A stretch of 64,000 nucleotides of DNA from Halosimplex halophilum (GTDB taxonomy: Archaea; Halobacteriota; Halobacteria; Halobacteriales; Haloarculaceae), in assembly GCF_004698125.1 (NCBI RefSeq), contig NZ_ML214297.1, positions 620,001 to 684,000 of the forward strand, written 5' to 3'. The translations under genes and the position numbers were made by a program. Within the stretch, counting starts at the first letter, position 1; the number at the start of each line of letters is the position of its first letter. A model generated the notes under the pieces. It had not been told where the DNA came from. It saw only the letters and a program-made list of their open reading frames with translations, and made no database searches. Positions 1-8,864 of this stretch are shown here, one piece after another.

Positions 1-447
1 GTCTCGAACGTCCCGTTCGTCCTCTCCGGGCCCGGAGTCGAGGACGCCACCGTCGACGCGCAGGTCCGGCAGGTCGACGTGCTGCCGACGCTGCTCGACC
101 TCCTCCGCGTCGAACCGACCGACGACCGGCCGATCGACGGCGAGTCGCTGCTGCCCCCCGAGTCGGTGAGCGACCGCGACGCCTACATCCGCGCCTGCGG
201 GAAGTCGCTCGTCCGCGAGGCCAACTGGCAGCGCGCCGTCCGCGCGGAGGGCCACAAGTACGTCGAGTACGTCGACCGCGACTGGGAGCCCGAGCTGTAC
301 GACCTCGACGCGGACCCGCTCGAACTCCACCCCGTCGAGGACGAACCCACCGCCTCCGACCTCCGGTCGCGGATCCCCGAGGAGGGCGTCCGCGACGGCG
401 AACAGCTGGAGATCGACGGCCTCCTGAAGGACCTGGGCTACAAGTAG
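1..447 (+). CDS. Sulfatase / alkaline-phosphatase-superfamily enzyme, C-terminal part
   Basis: The reading frame is open from the first base of the window and ends at the TAG at 445-447, so only the last 148 residues are visible and the start lies upstream. The visible part has the late sulfatase signature: a stretch of the form VPFVLSGPG, then a motif QVDVLPTLLDLL about 25 residues in, then a C-terminal region with ELYDLDADPLE. That last pattern is typical of sulfatases, where an 'LYDL..DP.E' block closes the fold. The catalytic formylglycine site is off the window, so the substrate cannot be told. Its position beside glycan genes suggests action on sulfated or phosphorylated surface glycans, which is inference. 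Confidence 0.8.
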   Translation, partial: VSNVPFVLSGPGVEDATVDAQVRQVDVLPTLLDLLRVEPTDDRPIDGESLLPPESVSDRDAYIRACGKSLVREANWQRAVRAEGHKYVEYVDRDWEPELYDLDADPLELHPVEDEPTASDLRSRIPEEGVRDGEQLEIDGLLKDLGYK

Positions 448-528
448 GGGCGTCCCGCCTGTCGGGGTCGCACGGCCGCCGAGGCCGTCGGCCGTTCGGG
501 TCGACTCGACCGCTCGCTGCGCTTTCGT

Positions 529-1605
529 TCACCGGATCCAGGTGACGAAGATCGTCCGCGCGAGCCCGACCGCGTAGCCGAGCTTCGGTTTCTTGGTCTC
601 GCCGGCCTCCCGCTCGTGGATGGTCACCGGGACCTCGACGATGCGCAGGCCGTTCTTGCGGGACTCGATGATGAGCTCGGGCGCGGAGAACCGTTCCTCG
701 GTGAGCGTGAGCTCGGCGAGCCGGGAGCCGCGGATGGCGCGGAAGCCGTTGGTGCAGTCGGTGATGTCGGTCTTGGCGAGGCGGTTGATCAGCCAGGTGA
801 ACGTGCGGATGCCGCCCCGGCGGGTGATCGAGTTGCCGGAGTTGTCCTCGCCGCGGTACCGGGAGCCGAGCACGTAGTCGGCCTCGTCGTCGACGATGGG
901 GGCGACGAGGTCGTCGAGCTGGTCGACGGGGTGCTGGCCGTCGGCGTCCATCGTGACGACGATGTCGGCGCCGTGGTCGCTGGCGATGTCGAAGCCGGTC
1001 TGGAGAGCGCCGCCCTGGCCCTGGTTGATCGGGTGTTCGACGACGATGGCGTCGTACTCCTCGGCGGCCCGCCGGGTGGCGTCGTCGGAGCCGTCGGAGA
1101 CGACGACCGCACGGACGAGGTGGTCGTGGATCCGGTCGGGCAGCGCCGCGAGGACGGTCCCGATCGTGTCGGCCTCGTTGTAGGCCGGGACGACGACGTA
1201 CAGCGTCCGCTCGTCGAGGTCCGCGTCCGGGTCGGCCTGCTGGACGGCCAGGCTCCGCGTGAGGTCGCCGATCGTCCGCTGGCTGGTGTTGACCTGCGAG
1301 ACGAGGTAGAAGATGAGCACGAGGAACGTGACGTTGGCGAAGATCTGGATGAGGATGAAGCGGCTCTCGAGGTTCAGGACGCCGGCGAGCGCGCCGTACA
1401 GCCCCGGCGCGAACGCGACGGTGAGCAGCCCGAGCGCGACCCCGAGGGCGATGGCGAGTTCCGCCCGCGAGAAGGTCGTGCGGTAGCGCTCGAACCCCCA
1501 CAGGAGGACGACGGCCGCTACCCCGGCGAACAGCAGGGTCAGCGCCTCGTTGCTCAACCCCGGGAGGGCTGCCAGGGGGGCGTCGGCGGACACCAGCGGC
1601 GACAT
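529..1605 (-). CDS. Membrane glycosyltransferase: DUF2304 domain fused to a family 2 glycosyltransferase
   Basis: The predicted protein has 358 residues. The start chosen is the ATG whose complement is at 1603-1605; the frame extends further upstream but that part is low-quality and would overlap the divergent deacetylase gene. Residues about 1-120 carry three hydrophobic segments (about 22-37, 49-66, 85-103) followed by a pattern ending in IGDLTRSLAV, which matches the small membrane domain DUF2304. Residues about 135-345 are a GT-A fold: VVVPAYNEADTIG at about 137, DGS near 171 and the metal-binding DAD at 220-222, followed by GQHP. This resembles dolichyl-phosphate mannose/glucose synthases. 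A role in charging the polyprenyl carrier for glycan assembly is likely but inferred. The two domains are more often encoded separately. Confidence 0.85.
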   Translation of the reverse strand: MSPLVSADAPLAALPGLSNEALTLLFAGVAAVVLLWGFERYRTTFSRAELAIALGVALGLLTVAFAPGLYGALAGVLNLESRFILIQIFANVTFLVLIFYLVSQVNTSQRTIGDLTRSLAVQQADPDADLDERTLYVVVPAYNEADTIGTVLAALPDRIHDHLVRAVVVSDGSDDATRRAAEEYDAIVVEHPINQGQGGALQTGFDIASDHGADIVVTMDADGQHPVDQLDDLVAPIVDDEADYVLGSRYRGEDNSGNSITRRGGIRTFTWLINRLAKTDITDCTNGFRAIRGSRLAELTLTEERFSAPELIIESRKNGLRIVEVPVTIHEREAGETKKPKLGYAVGLARTIFVTWIR

Positions 1606-1762
1606 TGGTTCACCACGGATCACGAACGCCGCCCGATTTGTATCTGCCGGTCCCCCGCGGACGCTCCCGATACCCTTCTCGGAGATCCGGTCCTGGCGGT
1701 CGCGGGCGAAGCGCATCGCCCAAGTAGGCCGGGGGTGTACCCCACGACGAGTCTCCCCGCCG

Positions 1763-2626
1763 ATGTCACAGCCACGCGCCGCGCTCTCCGTCGACCTCGA
1801 GTTCTTCACGCACCTGCCGGCCTACCGCGGGGCCCGCGGGGTCACCGACCGCCCGGCGGTCGGGCTCGGCGGCGTCACGGCGCTGCTCGACGCCCTCGCC
1901 GACGCCGACGCGGCGGGCACGTTCTTCACCGTCGGCGACATCGCCGACGACCACCCGCGGGTCGTCGAGCGCGTCGCCGACGAGGGCCACGAGGTCGCCT
2001 CTCACACGCACACCCACCAGCACCTCTCCGAACTCGACGGGGCAGAGCGCCGCGAGGAACTGGCGCGCTCGAAGGAGCGGCTGTCCGCGGTCGCCGGCGA
2101 ACCGGTCACCGGGTTCCGCGCGCCGTCGTTCGACCTCGGCCCCGACCACTTCGGGACGCTGTCGGATCTGGGCTACGAGTACGACTCCAGCGTCGTCCCG
2201 TGTCGGTCGATCCCCGGCTGGTACGGCGGGGAGTTCGACGCCGAGCGCCCCGTCCCGGCGAGCGCCGTGGACCCGACCGCGCCGGACGAGTTCGTCGAGG
2301 TCCCGACCTCGGTGATGCCGCGGCTGCGCCTGCCGCTGACGGGGACCTGGATCCGCTTCTTCGGCGTCTCCTACACGCTCGCCGGGATGCGGCTGCTCGC
2401 CCGGCGCGGGATCGCGCCGGTGCTGTACGTCCACCCGTGGGAACTGGTCGACCTCCCGGCGGTCGAGGGGGTCCCGAAGCGCGTGTACGTCCGGACGGGC
2501 GCGTACATGCGACGGGCCATCCGCCGGATCCTCGCCGAGCCGTTCGAGTTCGTCACCGTCCGCGACCTCGCCGACAGCGTCGAGTCGAACGAACGGACGC
2601 CGTCCGCAGGGAGTGGTCGACCGTGA
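1763..2626 (+). CDS. Polysaccharide deacetylase (NodB-like, CE4)
   Basis: The predicted protein has 287 residues with start ATG at 1763, 157 bp from the divergent glycosyltransferase. NodB motifs are visible: the catalytic-base Asp in SVDLEFF (about D11), the metal-binding histidines in SHTHTHQHL (H81-H85), and the RAP motif at about 119-121. A C-terminal segment with YVHPWEL supplies a further conserved histidine. The family removes N-acetyl groups from amino-sugar polymers. There is no signal peptide, so it probably acts on cytoplasmic, lipid-linked sugar intermediates. The stop overlaps the GTG start of the next gene (GTGA), indicating translational coupling with the flippase-like protein. 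Confidence 0.85.
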   Translation: MSQPRAALSVDLEFFTHLPAYRGARGVTDRPAVGLGGVTALLDALADADAAGTFFTVGDIADDHPRVVERVADEGHEVASHTHTHQHLSELDGAERREELARSKERLSAVAGEPVTGFRAPSFDLGPDHFGTLSDLGYEYDSSVVPCRSIPGWYGGEFDAERPVPASAVDPTAPDEFVEVPTSVMPRLRLPLTGTWIRFFGVSYTLAGMRLLARRGIAPVLYVHPWELVDLPAVEGVPKRVYVRTGAYMRRAIRRILAEPFEFVTVRDLADSVESNERTPSAGSGRP

Positions 2627-3705
2627 GCGACGAGGGAACCGAAAGTCCGTCCGGCGACGACTCGGCGGGCCGGTCCTGGCGGGGGCGGGCGCTCTCGGCG
2701 CTGCAGTGGGCGGTCGCGATCGGGGCGTTCTGGTACGTCGCCCGCGGGGTCGACTGGTCGGCGACGGGGGCGGAACTGGCGACGCTGGACGCGGTCGTGG
2801 TCGCCGGCGTGCTCGCGGTCACCGCGGTCGAGTTCGGCTCGCGGTTCGGGATGTGGTACGCGCTGTTGAACGGGCTCGGCCCGACGGACTTCCGGACGAG
2901 CGCGAACGTCGACCTGGTGATCAAGTTCGTCAACCACGTCGTCCCGTCGAAGGCCTCGGGCCACTCGGTGGCGCCGCTGGTCGTCCGCCACTACACGGGG
3001 GTCGACTGGGCCGAGGCCGTGAGCGTCTCGGGGCTCAACACCGGCCTCTACGCCGCCCTCTACGGGCTGGTCGCGCTCGCTGGGCTCGGCCTGTTCGCCC
3101 CCCGGCTCGGCGGCGGGTGGCTGCTCGTCATCCTGCTGTCGACGGGCGTCTACCTCGTCGCCGGCGTGCTCGTCCTGCTCGCGGGCCGGCGGATGAACGC
3201 GGCCGGCCGCCTGGCGAGCCGGCTAGGCGGGCTGCTGGGCCGGATCCCCCGGATCGGCGACCGGCTCGCCGGCGTCGCGGCCGCGCTGCCCTCCTTCACC
3301 GCCGACTCGGCGGGCGTGTTCCGCCGGCTGTCGGCGCGGCCCTCGGTCGTCGGCCCGTACGCGCTCGGGTGGGCGGGGACGCTGATGGTCTGTCCCGGGC
3401 TGCGCGTCTGGCTGCTGCTCACGGGACTGGGCGGGGAGTTCTCGCCCGTCCTCGCCCTGCCGGTCGTGCTCGTGACGGCCTACAGCGTGACCGTGCTGCC
3501 GCTGACGCCCGGGGGCGTCGGCGTCGCGGAGGCCTCGGCGACGGCCGTCCTCGTCGCCCTCGGCGTCGCGCCGGAGATCGCGCCGGTCGTGGTCCTCCTC
3601 GACCGCACCTTCGGCGTCTACCTCCCCGCCGTGCTCGGCTGGCTCCCCGCCGCGACGCTGGACTTCTCGGACCTGCTCGCTCGCGGCGAAGAGGGGAGCG
3701 GGTGA
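2623..3705 (+). CDS. Flippase-like integral membrane protein (UPF0104 / lysylphosphatidylglycerol synthase TM domain)
   Basis: The predicted protein has 360 residues and starts with GTG at 2623, sharing the GTGA with the upstream stop. After a short acidic N-terminus there are about eight hydrophobic segments, beginning with ALSALQWAVAIGAFWYVARG. Typical UPF0104 features follow: a loop with NHVVPSKASGHSVAP after the second or third segment, and near the C-terminus LPLTPGGVGVAEASATAVL. The same domain forms the C-terminal half of the haloarchaeal glycosyltransferase AglD; here it is a separate gene coupled to a deacetylase. A role in moving or retaining lipid-linked sugars at the membrane is the usual suggestion but is not proven for the family. 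Confidence 0.82.
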   Translation: MSDEGTESPSGDDSAGRSWRGRALSALQWAVAIGAFWYVARGVDWSATGAELATLDAVVVAGVLAVTAVEFGSRFGMWYALLNGLGPTDFRTSANVDLVIKFVNHVVPSKASGHSVAPLVVRHYTGVDWAEAVSVSGLNTGLYAALYGLVALAGLGLFAPRLGGGWLLVILLSTGVYLVAGVLVLLAGRRMNAAGRLASRLGGLLGRIPRIGDRLAGVAAALPSFTADSAGVFRRLSARPSVVGPYALGWAGTLMVCPGLRVWLLLTGLGGEFSPVLALPVVLVTAYSVTVLPLTPGGVGVAEASATAVLVALGVAPEIAPVVVLLDRTFGVYLPAVLGWLPAATLDFSDLLARGEEGSG

Positions 3706-3814
3706 CCGCTGCGGGTCCGTCGAATCGGCGGACGGCGGTACGAAACCCCGCTGCGGCGCGGCGACCGTCCGGCCGAACGAAACGTATTTCCGGCGGCCTC
3801 ACGGCCTTCCGACA

Positions 3815-5362
3815 ATGACGCGGACCTTCGTTGTCGGGCTCGACGGCGCCAGCTGGCTGCTGACCGAGCCCTGGATCGACGACGGGCTCCTCCCCAACCT
3901 CGCCGCCCTCCGCGAGTCGGGCACCTACGCGACCAGCCGGAGCTGCCTGCCGCCGGTCACCTACCCCAACTGGAAGTGCTACTCCTCCGGGAAGAACCCC
4001 GGCAAGCACAGCGTCTACTGGTGGGAGCGCATCGACCTCGCCGACGAGCGCATCGACATTATGAGCGGGAGCGACTACAAGACCGCCGAGCTGTGGGACT
4101 ACCTCAACGCCGACGGCCAGCGGGCGGGCGTCGTCAACATGCCCTCGATGTACCCCCCGCGGGAGATCGACGGCTACGTCGTCTCCGGCGGCCCCGACGC
4201 CGTCGAGGGCGAGTACCGCTCGCTCGACTCCGGGTACACCCACCCGCCCGACTTCGAGGACGAACTGGCCGACCGCTACGACTACCAGGTCCACCCCGAC
4301 CCGCTGCTGTCGTCGAACGACGAGCGCGGCGCCGAGGTCGACCAGATCCTGCGGCTGTTCGAACTGCGCCTCCAGGTTGCGAAGGACCTGTTCGTGGAGG
4401 AGGACCTCGAGTTCACCCACGTCACGCTGTTCTACCTCAACGTCCTGCACCACTTCTTCTGGGACGACGAGCCGACGAAGCGCGGCTGGCAGCTCGTCGA
4501 CGAGTGGCTCGGTGAACTGGCCGAACTGGAGGACACGAACCTCGTGGTCATGTCCGACCACGGCGCCGCGGCGACGACCACGGAGTTCTACGTCAACGAG
4601 TGGCTCGCCGAGAACGGCTATCTCACCCGTGCGAGCGGCGTCGAGGACTACTTCCAGCGGGTCGGACTCACCCGCGAGACGGCGCTGGACGTGGCAAAGC
4701 GGTTCGGCCTCGTCGACTTCCTCGCGGAGAACGTCCCCCAGCGCGTCCAGGAACTGGTCCCCCAGAGCGCCGGCGCCAAGCGCGAGCGCAAGATGGAGCT
4801 GATCGTCCCGGAGGAGACGAAGGCGCTCGCCAGCGGCCAGGGGCCGATCTACGTCAACCCGCGCTTCGACGTGGAGTCGGTGCGCGAGGACCTCATCGCC
4901 GACCTCCGGGAGGTCACCGACGAGCACGGCGAGCCGCTGTTCACGGGCGTCTACCGCGCCGAGGAGGTCTACGACGGCCCCTACGTCGACATCGGGCCGG
5001 ACGTGGTCGTCGACCAGCGCCCGGGCGTCCACGTCAACGACGGGATGGGCGGCGACGCCGTCCAGACCGAACCCGACCGCTGGGCCGCCGAGAACACGCC
5101 CACGGGCATCTTCGTCGCGGACGGCCCCGACTTCCGGAACCGCGGCGAGATCCCCGAGATCGACATCCGCGACATCGCGCCGACGATCCTCGCCGCCCAC
5201 GGCGTCGACACCCCGACGGACATGGACGGCGAGGTGCTGGACATCTTCGTCGACGACCCCGACGTGGGCACGCAGGACCCGATCGACCACGAGACCGCCC
5301 GCGCCGGCGGGCCGGGCGACGAAGTGGCCGACCGGCTGGCCGAACTCGGCTACATGGAGTGA
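3815..5362 (+). CDS. Alkaline phosphatase-superfamily phosphodiesterase/phosphatase
   Basis: The predicted protein has 515 residues from an ATG at 3815. The N-terminus FVVGLDGASWLL carries the first metal-binding Asp. A Thr/Ser-type nucleophile region follows in LPPVTYPNW at about residue 50, then YSSGKNPGKHSVYWW. VVMSDHGAAAT near residue 245 holds the next metal ligands (Asp-His), and a late HVNDGMGG holds the last conserved His. This set is characteristic of the type I phosphodiesterase/nucleotide pyrophosphatase branch. There is no clear signal peptide, so a cytoplasmic site is likely. Genes of this family often occur in haloarchaeal glycan clusters; hydrolysis of a sugar-phosphate or nucleotide-sugar is plausible but not shown. 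Confidence 0.85.
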   Translation: MTRTFVVGLDGASWLLTEPWIDDGLLPNLAALRESGTYATSRSCLPPVTYPNWKCYSSGKNPGKHSVYWWERIDLADERIDIMSGSDYKTAELWDYLNADGQRAGVVNMPSMYPPREIDGYVVSGGPDAVEGEYRSLDSGYTHPPDFEDELADRYDYQVHPDPLLSSNDERGAEVDQILRLFELRLQVAKDLFVEEDLEFTHVTLFYLNVLHHFFWDDEPTKRGWQLVDEWLGELAELEDTNLVVMSDHGAAATTTEFYVNEWLAENGYLTRASGVEDYFQRVGLTRETALDVAKRFGLVDFLAENVPQRVQELVPQSAGAKRERKMELIVPEETKALASGQGPIYVNPRFDVESVREDLIADLREVTDEHGEPLFTGVYRAEEVYDGPYVDIGPDVVVDQRPGVHVNDGMGGDAVQTEPDRWAAENTPTGIFVADGPDFRNRGEIPEIDIRDIAPTILAAHGVDTPTDMDGEVLDIFVDDPDVGTQDPIDHETARAGGPGDEVADRLAELGYME

Positions 5363-5438
5363 ACGGCACGCGACCGCCGTCCCACCGGGCCGCCGGTCCG
5401 ACCAGTGATGTGCGCGCGGGCCGTAGCGACGACCGACA

Positions 5439-6197
5439 ATGTCGCTTCGCTCGCTGCTGGACCTCCCGATCGCGATGGGGTGGCGCCACCTCCTGTTCGC
5501 CAACTGGCCGGTCGACCCCGGCCTCGTCGACGCGCACGTCCCCGACGCGCTGACGGTCGACACCCACGGCGGGCGGGCCTGGCTCTCGGTCGTCCCGTTC
5601 ACGAACGTCGCGGTTCGCCCGCGCGGCCTGCCGGCCTGGACCGGCCTCCCGCTGCCCGAACTGAACCTCCGGACCTACGTCACCCGCGAGGGGGAGCGCA
5701 GCGCCGAGGGCGCCGGGCCGACCGACGACGGCCCCGCCGAGGACCTGGGCGTCTACTTCTTCAGCCTCGACGCCGACGGGATCCTGGGCGTGACGGGCGC
5801 GCGCCTGTTCCACCACCTCCCGTACTACCTCGCCGACATGTCCCTGGAGGCCGACGCGTCGGGCGTCGAGTTCAGGAGCCGGCGGCGACACCCCGGCGCG
5901 CGGCCCTGCGACTTCGACGCCCGGTACGAGCCGGTCGGCGACGGCTTCCGCTCGGATCCGGGGTCGCTCGAACGGTTCCTCACGAAGCGCCACCGATTCT
6001 ACACCGAGACGCCCGGCGGCGAGTTGCGCTACGCGCAGATCCGCCACCCGCCGTGGACCCTCTACGAGGCCAGCGTCGACCTCCGCGAGAACGAGGTCTT
6101 CGAGACCAACGGGTTCGACACGCCCGAGAGCGAACCAACCGTACTCTACAGCCCCGGGGTCGACGTGACCGCCTCCGGGAGCCGTCGGGTGGAGTGA
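5439..6197 (+). CDS. YqjF-family protein (DUF2071)
   Basis: The predicted protein has 252 residues. The start MSLRSLLDLPIAMGWRHLLFANWPVDP is typical of DUF2071 (YqjF), which usually begins with a 'W..l.f.hw.v' block. The middle contains LNLRTYVT and a GVYFFSLDAD strand, both recurrent in the family. Structures of the family resemble the acetoacetate decarboxylase fold, but no activity has been established for most members. It stands alone between the phosphodiesterase and a dehydrogenase, 76 bp after the former, and has no obvious partner. No membrane segment or export signal is visible. Confidence 0.8.
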   Translation: MSLRSLLDLPIAMGWRHLLFANWPVDPGLVDAHVPDALTVDTHGGRAWLSVVPFTNVAVRPRGLPAWTGLPLPELNLRTYVTREGERSAEGAGPTDDGPAEDLGVYFFSLDADGILGVTGARLFHHLPYYLADMSLEADASGVEFRSRRRHPGARPCDFDARYEPVGDGFRSDPGSLERFLTKRHRFYTETPGGELRYAQIRHPPWTLYEASVDLRENEVFETNGFDTPESEPTVLYSPGVDVTASGSRRVE

Positions 6198-6292
6198 TCA
6201 CCCCGGGGCGAGGGCCGACCCGGGTGAAGGTCTGGCTGGTCCCGCTCGCAACCGTTGCCCATTCCCGGCTCGGCGCCCAACCGCCGGGTGAC

Positions 6293-7291
6293 ATGACTTC
6301 GGAGATGACCGCCTACGTCGTCGAGGAGTACGGCGACCCGGACGTGTTCACCGAGCGGACCGTCGCGGTGCCCGAGCCGGGACCCGAGGAGGTCCGCGTC
6401 GAGGTGCGGGCGACCAGTCTCAACCCGGTCGACTACAAGATCCGGCGGGGCGACATCCCCGATTTCACCCCGGAGTTCCCCGCAGTCCTCCACTGCGACG
6501 TCTCGGGGGTCGTCGACGCGGTCGGCGAGAACGTCGACCGCTTCGACGTGGGCGACGAGGTGTACGGGATGCCCGGCGGCGCGGGCCGGGACGGCGCGCT
6601 GGCCGACTACGTCGTCGGCCACGCCGGGACCTTCGCACCGGCGCCGGAGACGCTCCCGCTGGCCGACGCGGCCGCGCTCCCCGTGGTCGCGCTGACCGCG
6701 TGGGAGATGCTCGCCGACAAGGCGACGGTCGACGTGGGCGACGACGTGCTCGTCTACGGCGCCAGCGGCGGCGTCGGGCACGTCGGCGTCCAGCTCGCTC
6801 GCTGGTTCGGCGCGGACGTGACCGCGACCGGCTCGACCGAGGCGAAACGGGCGTTCGCGGCCGACCTCGGCGCCGACCACACCGTCGACTACACCGCGAC
6901 CGAGGTCGAGTCGTACGTCGACGAGCACGCCGACGGCGCCGGCTTCGACGTGGTCTTCGACCCGGTCGGCGACGACCACCTCCAGACGGCCTTCGACGCG
7001 GTCCGCCCGTTCGGGACCGTCGTGACCACCGAGTCGAGTTCGACCCAGGACGTATCGGCGCTGCACGCCAACTCGCTGGAACTCGGGGTCGTGCTCGTCA
7101 TCCTGCCGGTGCTGCTCGGCGAGCGCCAGGAGCGGGTCGGCGACGAACTGGCCGACATCGCGGCGCTCGTCGACGACGGCGCCGTCGAGCCCCACGTCGA
7201 CGAGCGGTTCGCCTTCGACGAGGTCGCCGACGCCCACCGCCTCGGCGAGGACGGCGACTTCGTCGGGAAGATCCTGCTCGAAACCGAGTGA
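6293..7291 (+). CDS. MDR-family NADPH:quinone reductase / zinc-less alcohol dehydrogenase
   Basis: The predicted protein has 332 residues, with ATG at 6293. The GroES-like N-terminal domain contains TSLNPVDYKIRRGD and CDVSGVVDAVGENVDRF. The nucleotide-binding domain has YGASGGVGHVGVQLARWFGADV (a GxxGxxG pattern) at about residue 155. The cysteine set that binds structural zinc in classical alcohol dehydrogenases is absent, which points to the quinone oxidoreductase (QOR) branch. It probably reduces quinones or enones with NADPH. It has no operon partner. The upstream 95 bp hold only weak promoter-like sequence. Confidence 0.85.
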   Translation: MTSEMTAYVVEEYGDPDVFTERTVAVPEPGPEEVRVEVRATSLNPVDYKIRRGDIPDFTPEFPAVLHCDVSGVVDAVGENVDRFDVGDEVYGMPGGAGRDGALADYVVGHAGTFAPAPETLPLADAAALPVVALTAWEMLADKATVDVGDDVLVYGASGGVGHVGVQLARWFGADVTATGSTEAKRAFAADLGADHTVDYTATEVESYVDEHADGAGFDVVFDPVGDDHLQTAFDAVRPFGTVVTTESSSTQDVSALHANSLELGVVLVILPVLLGERQERVGDELADIAALVDDGAVEPHVDERFAFDEVADAHRLGEDGDFVGKILLETE

Positions 7292-7335
7292 ACGAACACA
7301 AAGCATTTGTCGCGGTGGCCGGTTTCTCGGCAGTG

Positions 7336-7566
7336 ATGCCCTCCACGATACCCACCGCGGTACCGCTACAGATGGGCGAGGCGGCGTTCGTCCTCCTGTT
7401 CGGCCTGCTGTTTTTCGCCGTCGGGATCGCGCTGATATTCTGGACGTACAGCGACGCCAAGAAGAACAGCAGCCACCCCGCGTTCCTCTGGGCCATCGTC
7501 GTCTTCCTGGCCCCGCTGCTGGGACTCGTACTGTACTTCCTGGTCGGCCGCGACCAGAAGTACTGA
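7336..7566 (+). CDS. Small membrane protein, PLDc_N-like
   Basis: A protein of 76 residues with two hydrophobic segments: about 16-35 (AFVLLFGLLFFAVGIALIFW) and about 49-70 (FLWAIVVFLAPLLGLVLYFL). Between them is a short loop with TYSDAKKNSSHP, and the end is VGRDQKY. This two-helix pattern with 'W.....l.P..g...Y...gr' matches the PLD-nuclease N-terminal domain family (PLDc_N), small membrane proteins of unknown function. The ATG at 7336 was chosen; ATG at 7372 would also keep both helices. Base use in the third codon position is normal for this genome. Confidence 0.75.
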   Translation: MPSTIPTAVPLQMGEAAFVLLFGLLFFAVGIALIFWTYSDAKKNSSHPAFLWAIVVFLAPLLGLVLYFLVGRDQKY

Positions 7567-7608
7567 CGGGCCGATTCCGGCCGCTGTCTGACCGACCTCT
7601 TCCGGTCG

Positions 7609-8760
7609 CTACCGATTCCGACGCCGGACGGCTCGCTGCAGGATCTCGCGATACCGCTCCTGAGCGGCCTCGAAACTGTACTCCGACTCGATCAGCTCGC
7701 GCCCGTTGCGACTGATCGCGGGCAGGTCCTCCCGGTCGAGGACCGCGAGCAGCTCCCGGCGGATGTCGCCGGGGTCGGTGCTGTCCATCAGGAAGCCCGT
7801 CTCGCCGTCGCGGACCACGTCGGGCACGCCCGAGACCGGCGTCGCGTAGACCGGCGTCCCGCAGGCCAGCGCTTCGAGGATCGTCGTCGGCAGCCCCTCC
7901 GTGGGTTCCGAGGGGAGGACGACCAGCCGGAGCCGGTCGAGTTCCGCGGGCACGTCGCCGTGGTCGACCCAGCCGCGCATCTCCACCCGCCCGGCCTCGA
8001 TCTCGTCCGCGAGTTCGTCCTCCAGCCACTCACGGAGGTCGCCGTCACCGATGAAGGTGAAGGTCACGTCGTCGGGGAGGTCCTTCGCCGCGGCGGCGAG
8101 TTCGCGGACGTTCTTCTCCTCGTCCAGCCGGCCGAGGAAGCCGACCCGACGGCCCCGCTCCGCCAGGGGCGTGCGGACCCGGAACTCGTCGGTCCGGACG
8201 TAGCGGGCGCCGGTGGGGTACACGTCGGGGGAGTCGGGGTCGAGGTCGAGTTGCTCGGCCATCGACGGCGTGTAGGTCACGACCCCGTGGGCGGCCGCGA
8301 AGCCCGCGCGTTCGAGCGCGCGGACGAGCCCCGCGAGCGTCCGCGCGACCGGCGAGGGCAGCGACTCCTCCCAGGCGATGCGGAGCGTCAGCGGCACGTC
8401 CCCCCGGGGTTCGACGAGGACCGTCTTCCCGACGGCGCGAGCGAACAGGATCGGCAGGAGGTACGACGTGGCGCCGTAGAACAGGACGACCCCCTCGTCG
8501 CGGCCGGCGAGGACGCGGCACATCCGGAGCTGGTTCAGGAGGAAGCGGACGGCCGCCACCGCGACCGAGTCGCCGGCGCCCTTCCGCGTGAGTTCCACGA
8601 GTTCGTGGCGGTCGCGGATCTCCGAGTCGGCGGGCAGGTCCGCGGTGACGAGCGCGACGCCGGTCACCGCCGAGAGGATGTCCAGCAGGCTCCGCGTGGC
8701 GTTCTCGCCGGCCGCCGCCAGCGGGTGCGTGACGACGCACACGTCGGGCAGATCCGCCAT
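7609..8760 (-). CDS. Glycosyltransferase family 4
   Basis: The predicted protein has 383 residues. The GT-B fold is indicated by the C-terminal donor-binding motif EPTEGLPTTILEALACGTPV (E-x7-E) near residue 290, and by VGFLGRLDEEKNVREL near residue 205, the usual start of the second Rossmann domain. The N-terminal domain has VLFYGATSYLLPILFAR, a hydrophobic surface often seen where GT4 enzymes sit on the membrane. It probably transfers a sugar onto a lipid-linked glycan; donor and acceptor are unknown. It lies 104 bp downstream of the AglG-like gene, in the same orientation, and may be co-transcribed. Confidence 0.85.
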   Translation of the reverse strand: MADLPDVCVVTHPLAAAGENATRSLLDILSAVTGVALVTADLPADSEIRDRHELVELTRKGAGDSVAVAAVRFLLNQLRMCRVLAGRDEGVVLFYGATSYLLPILFARAVGKTVLVEPRGDVPLTLRIAWEESLPSPVARTLAGLVRALERAGFAAAHGVVTYTPSMAEQLDLDPDSPDVYPTGARYVRTDEFRVRTPLAERGRRVGFLGRLDEEKNVRELAAAAKDLPDDVTFTFIGDGDLREWLEDELADEIEAGRVEMRGWVDHGDVPAELDRLRLVVLPSEPTEGLPTTILEALACGTPVYATPVSGVPDVVRDGETGFLMDSTDPGDIRRELLAVLDREDLPAISRNGRELIESEYSFEAAQERYREILQRAVRRRNR

Positions 8761-8864
8761 TACTGGTGGAGTGGCCCCGGCGAACGCTTAACGCTGATCA
8801 TCCCCGTCGGAGGTCACCGCTCCCCGCCGGATATCTCCGCTCGCCGGCTGTTCCCGATCGCAAG

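Noticed and set aside
1606-1809. 68-residue N-terminal extension of the DUF2304-GT2 protein
   Set aside because: It would overlap the divergent deacetylase gene and has no family similarity; the ATG complementary to 1603-1605 gives a normal start.
3419-5602. 727-residue reverse-strand open frame across the phosphodiesterase gene
   Set aside because: It is an antisense shadow: high third-position GC leaves few stops in other frames, and the product is low-complexity (Val/Asp/Arg-rich) with no motif, while the forward gene has all catalytic motifs.
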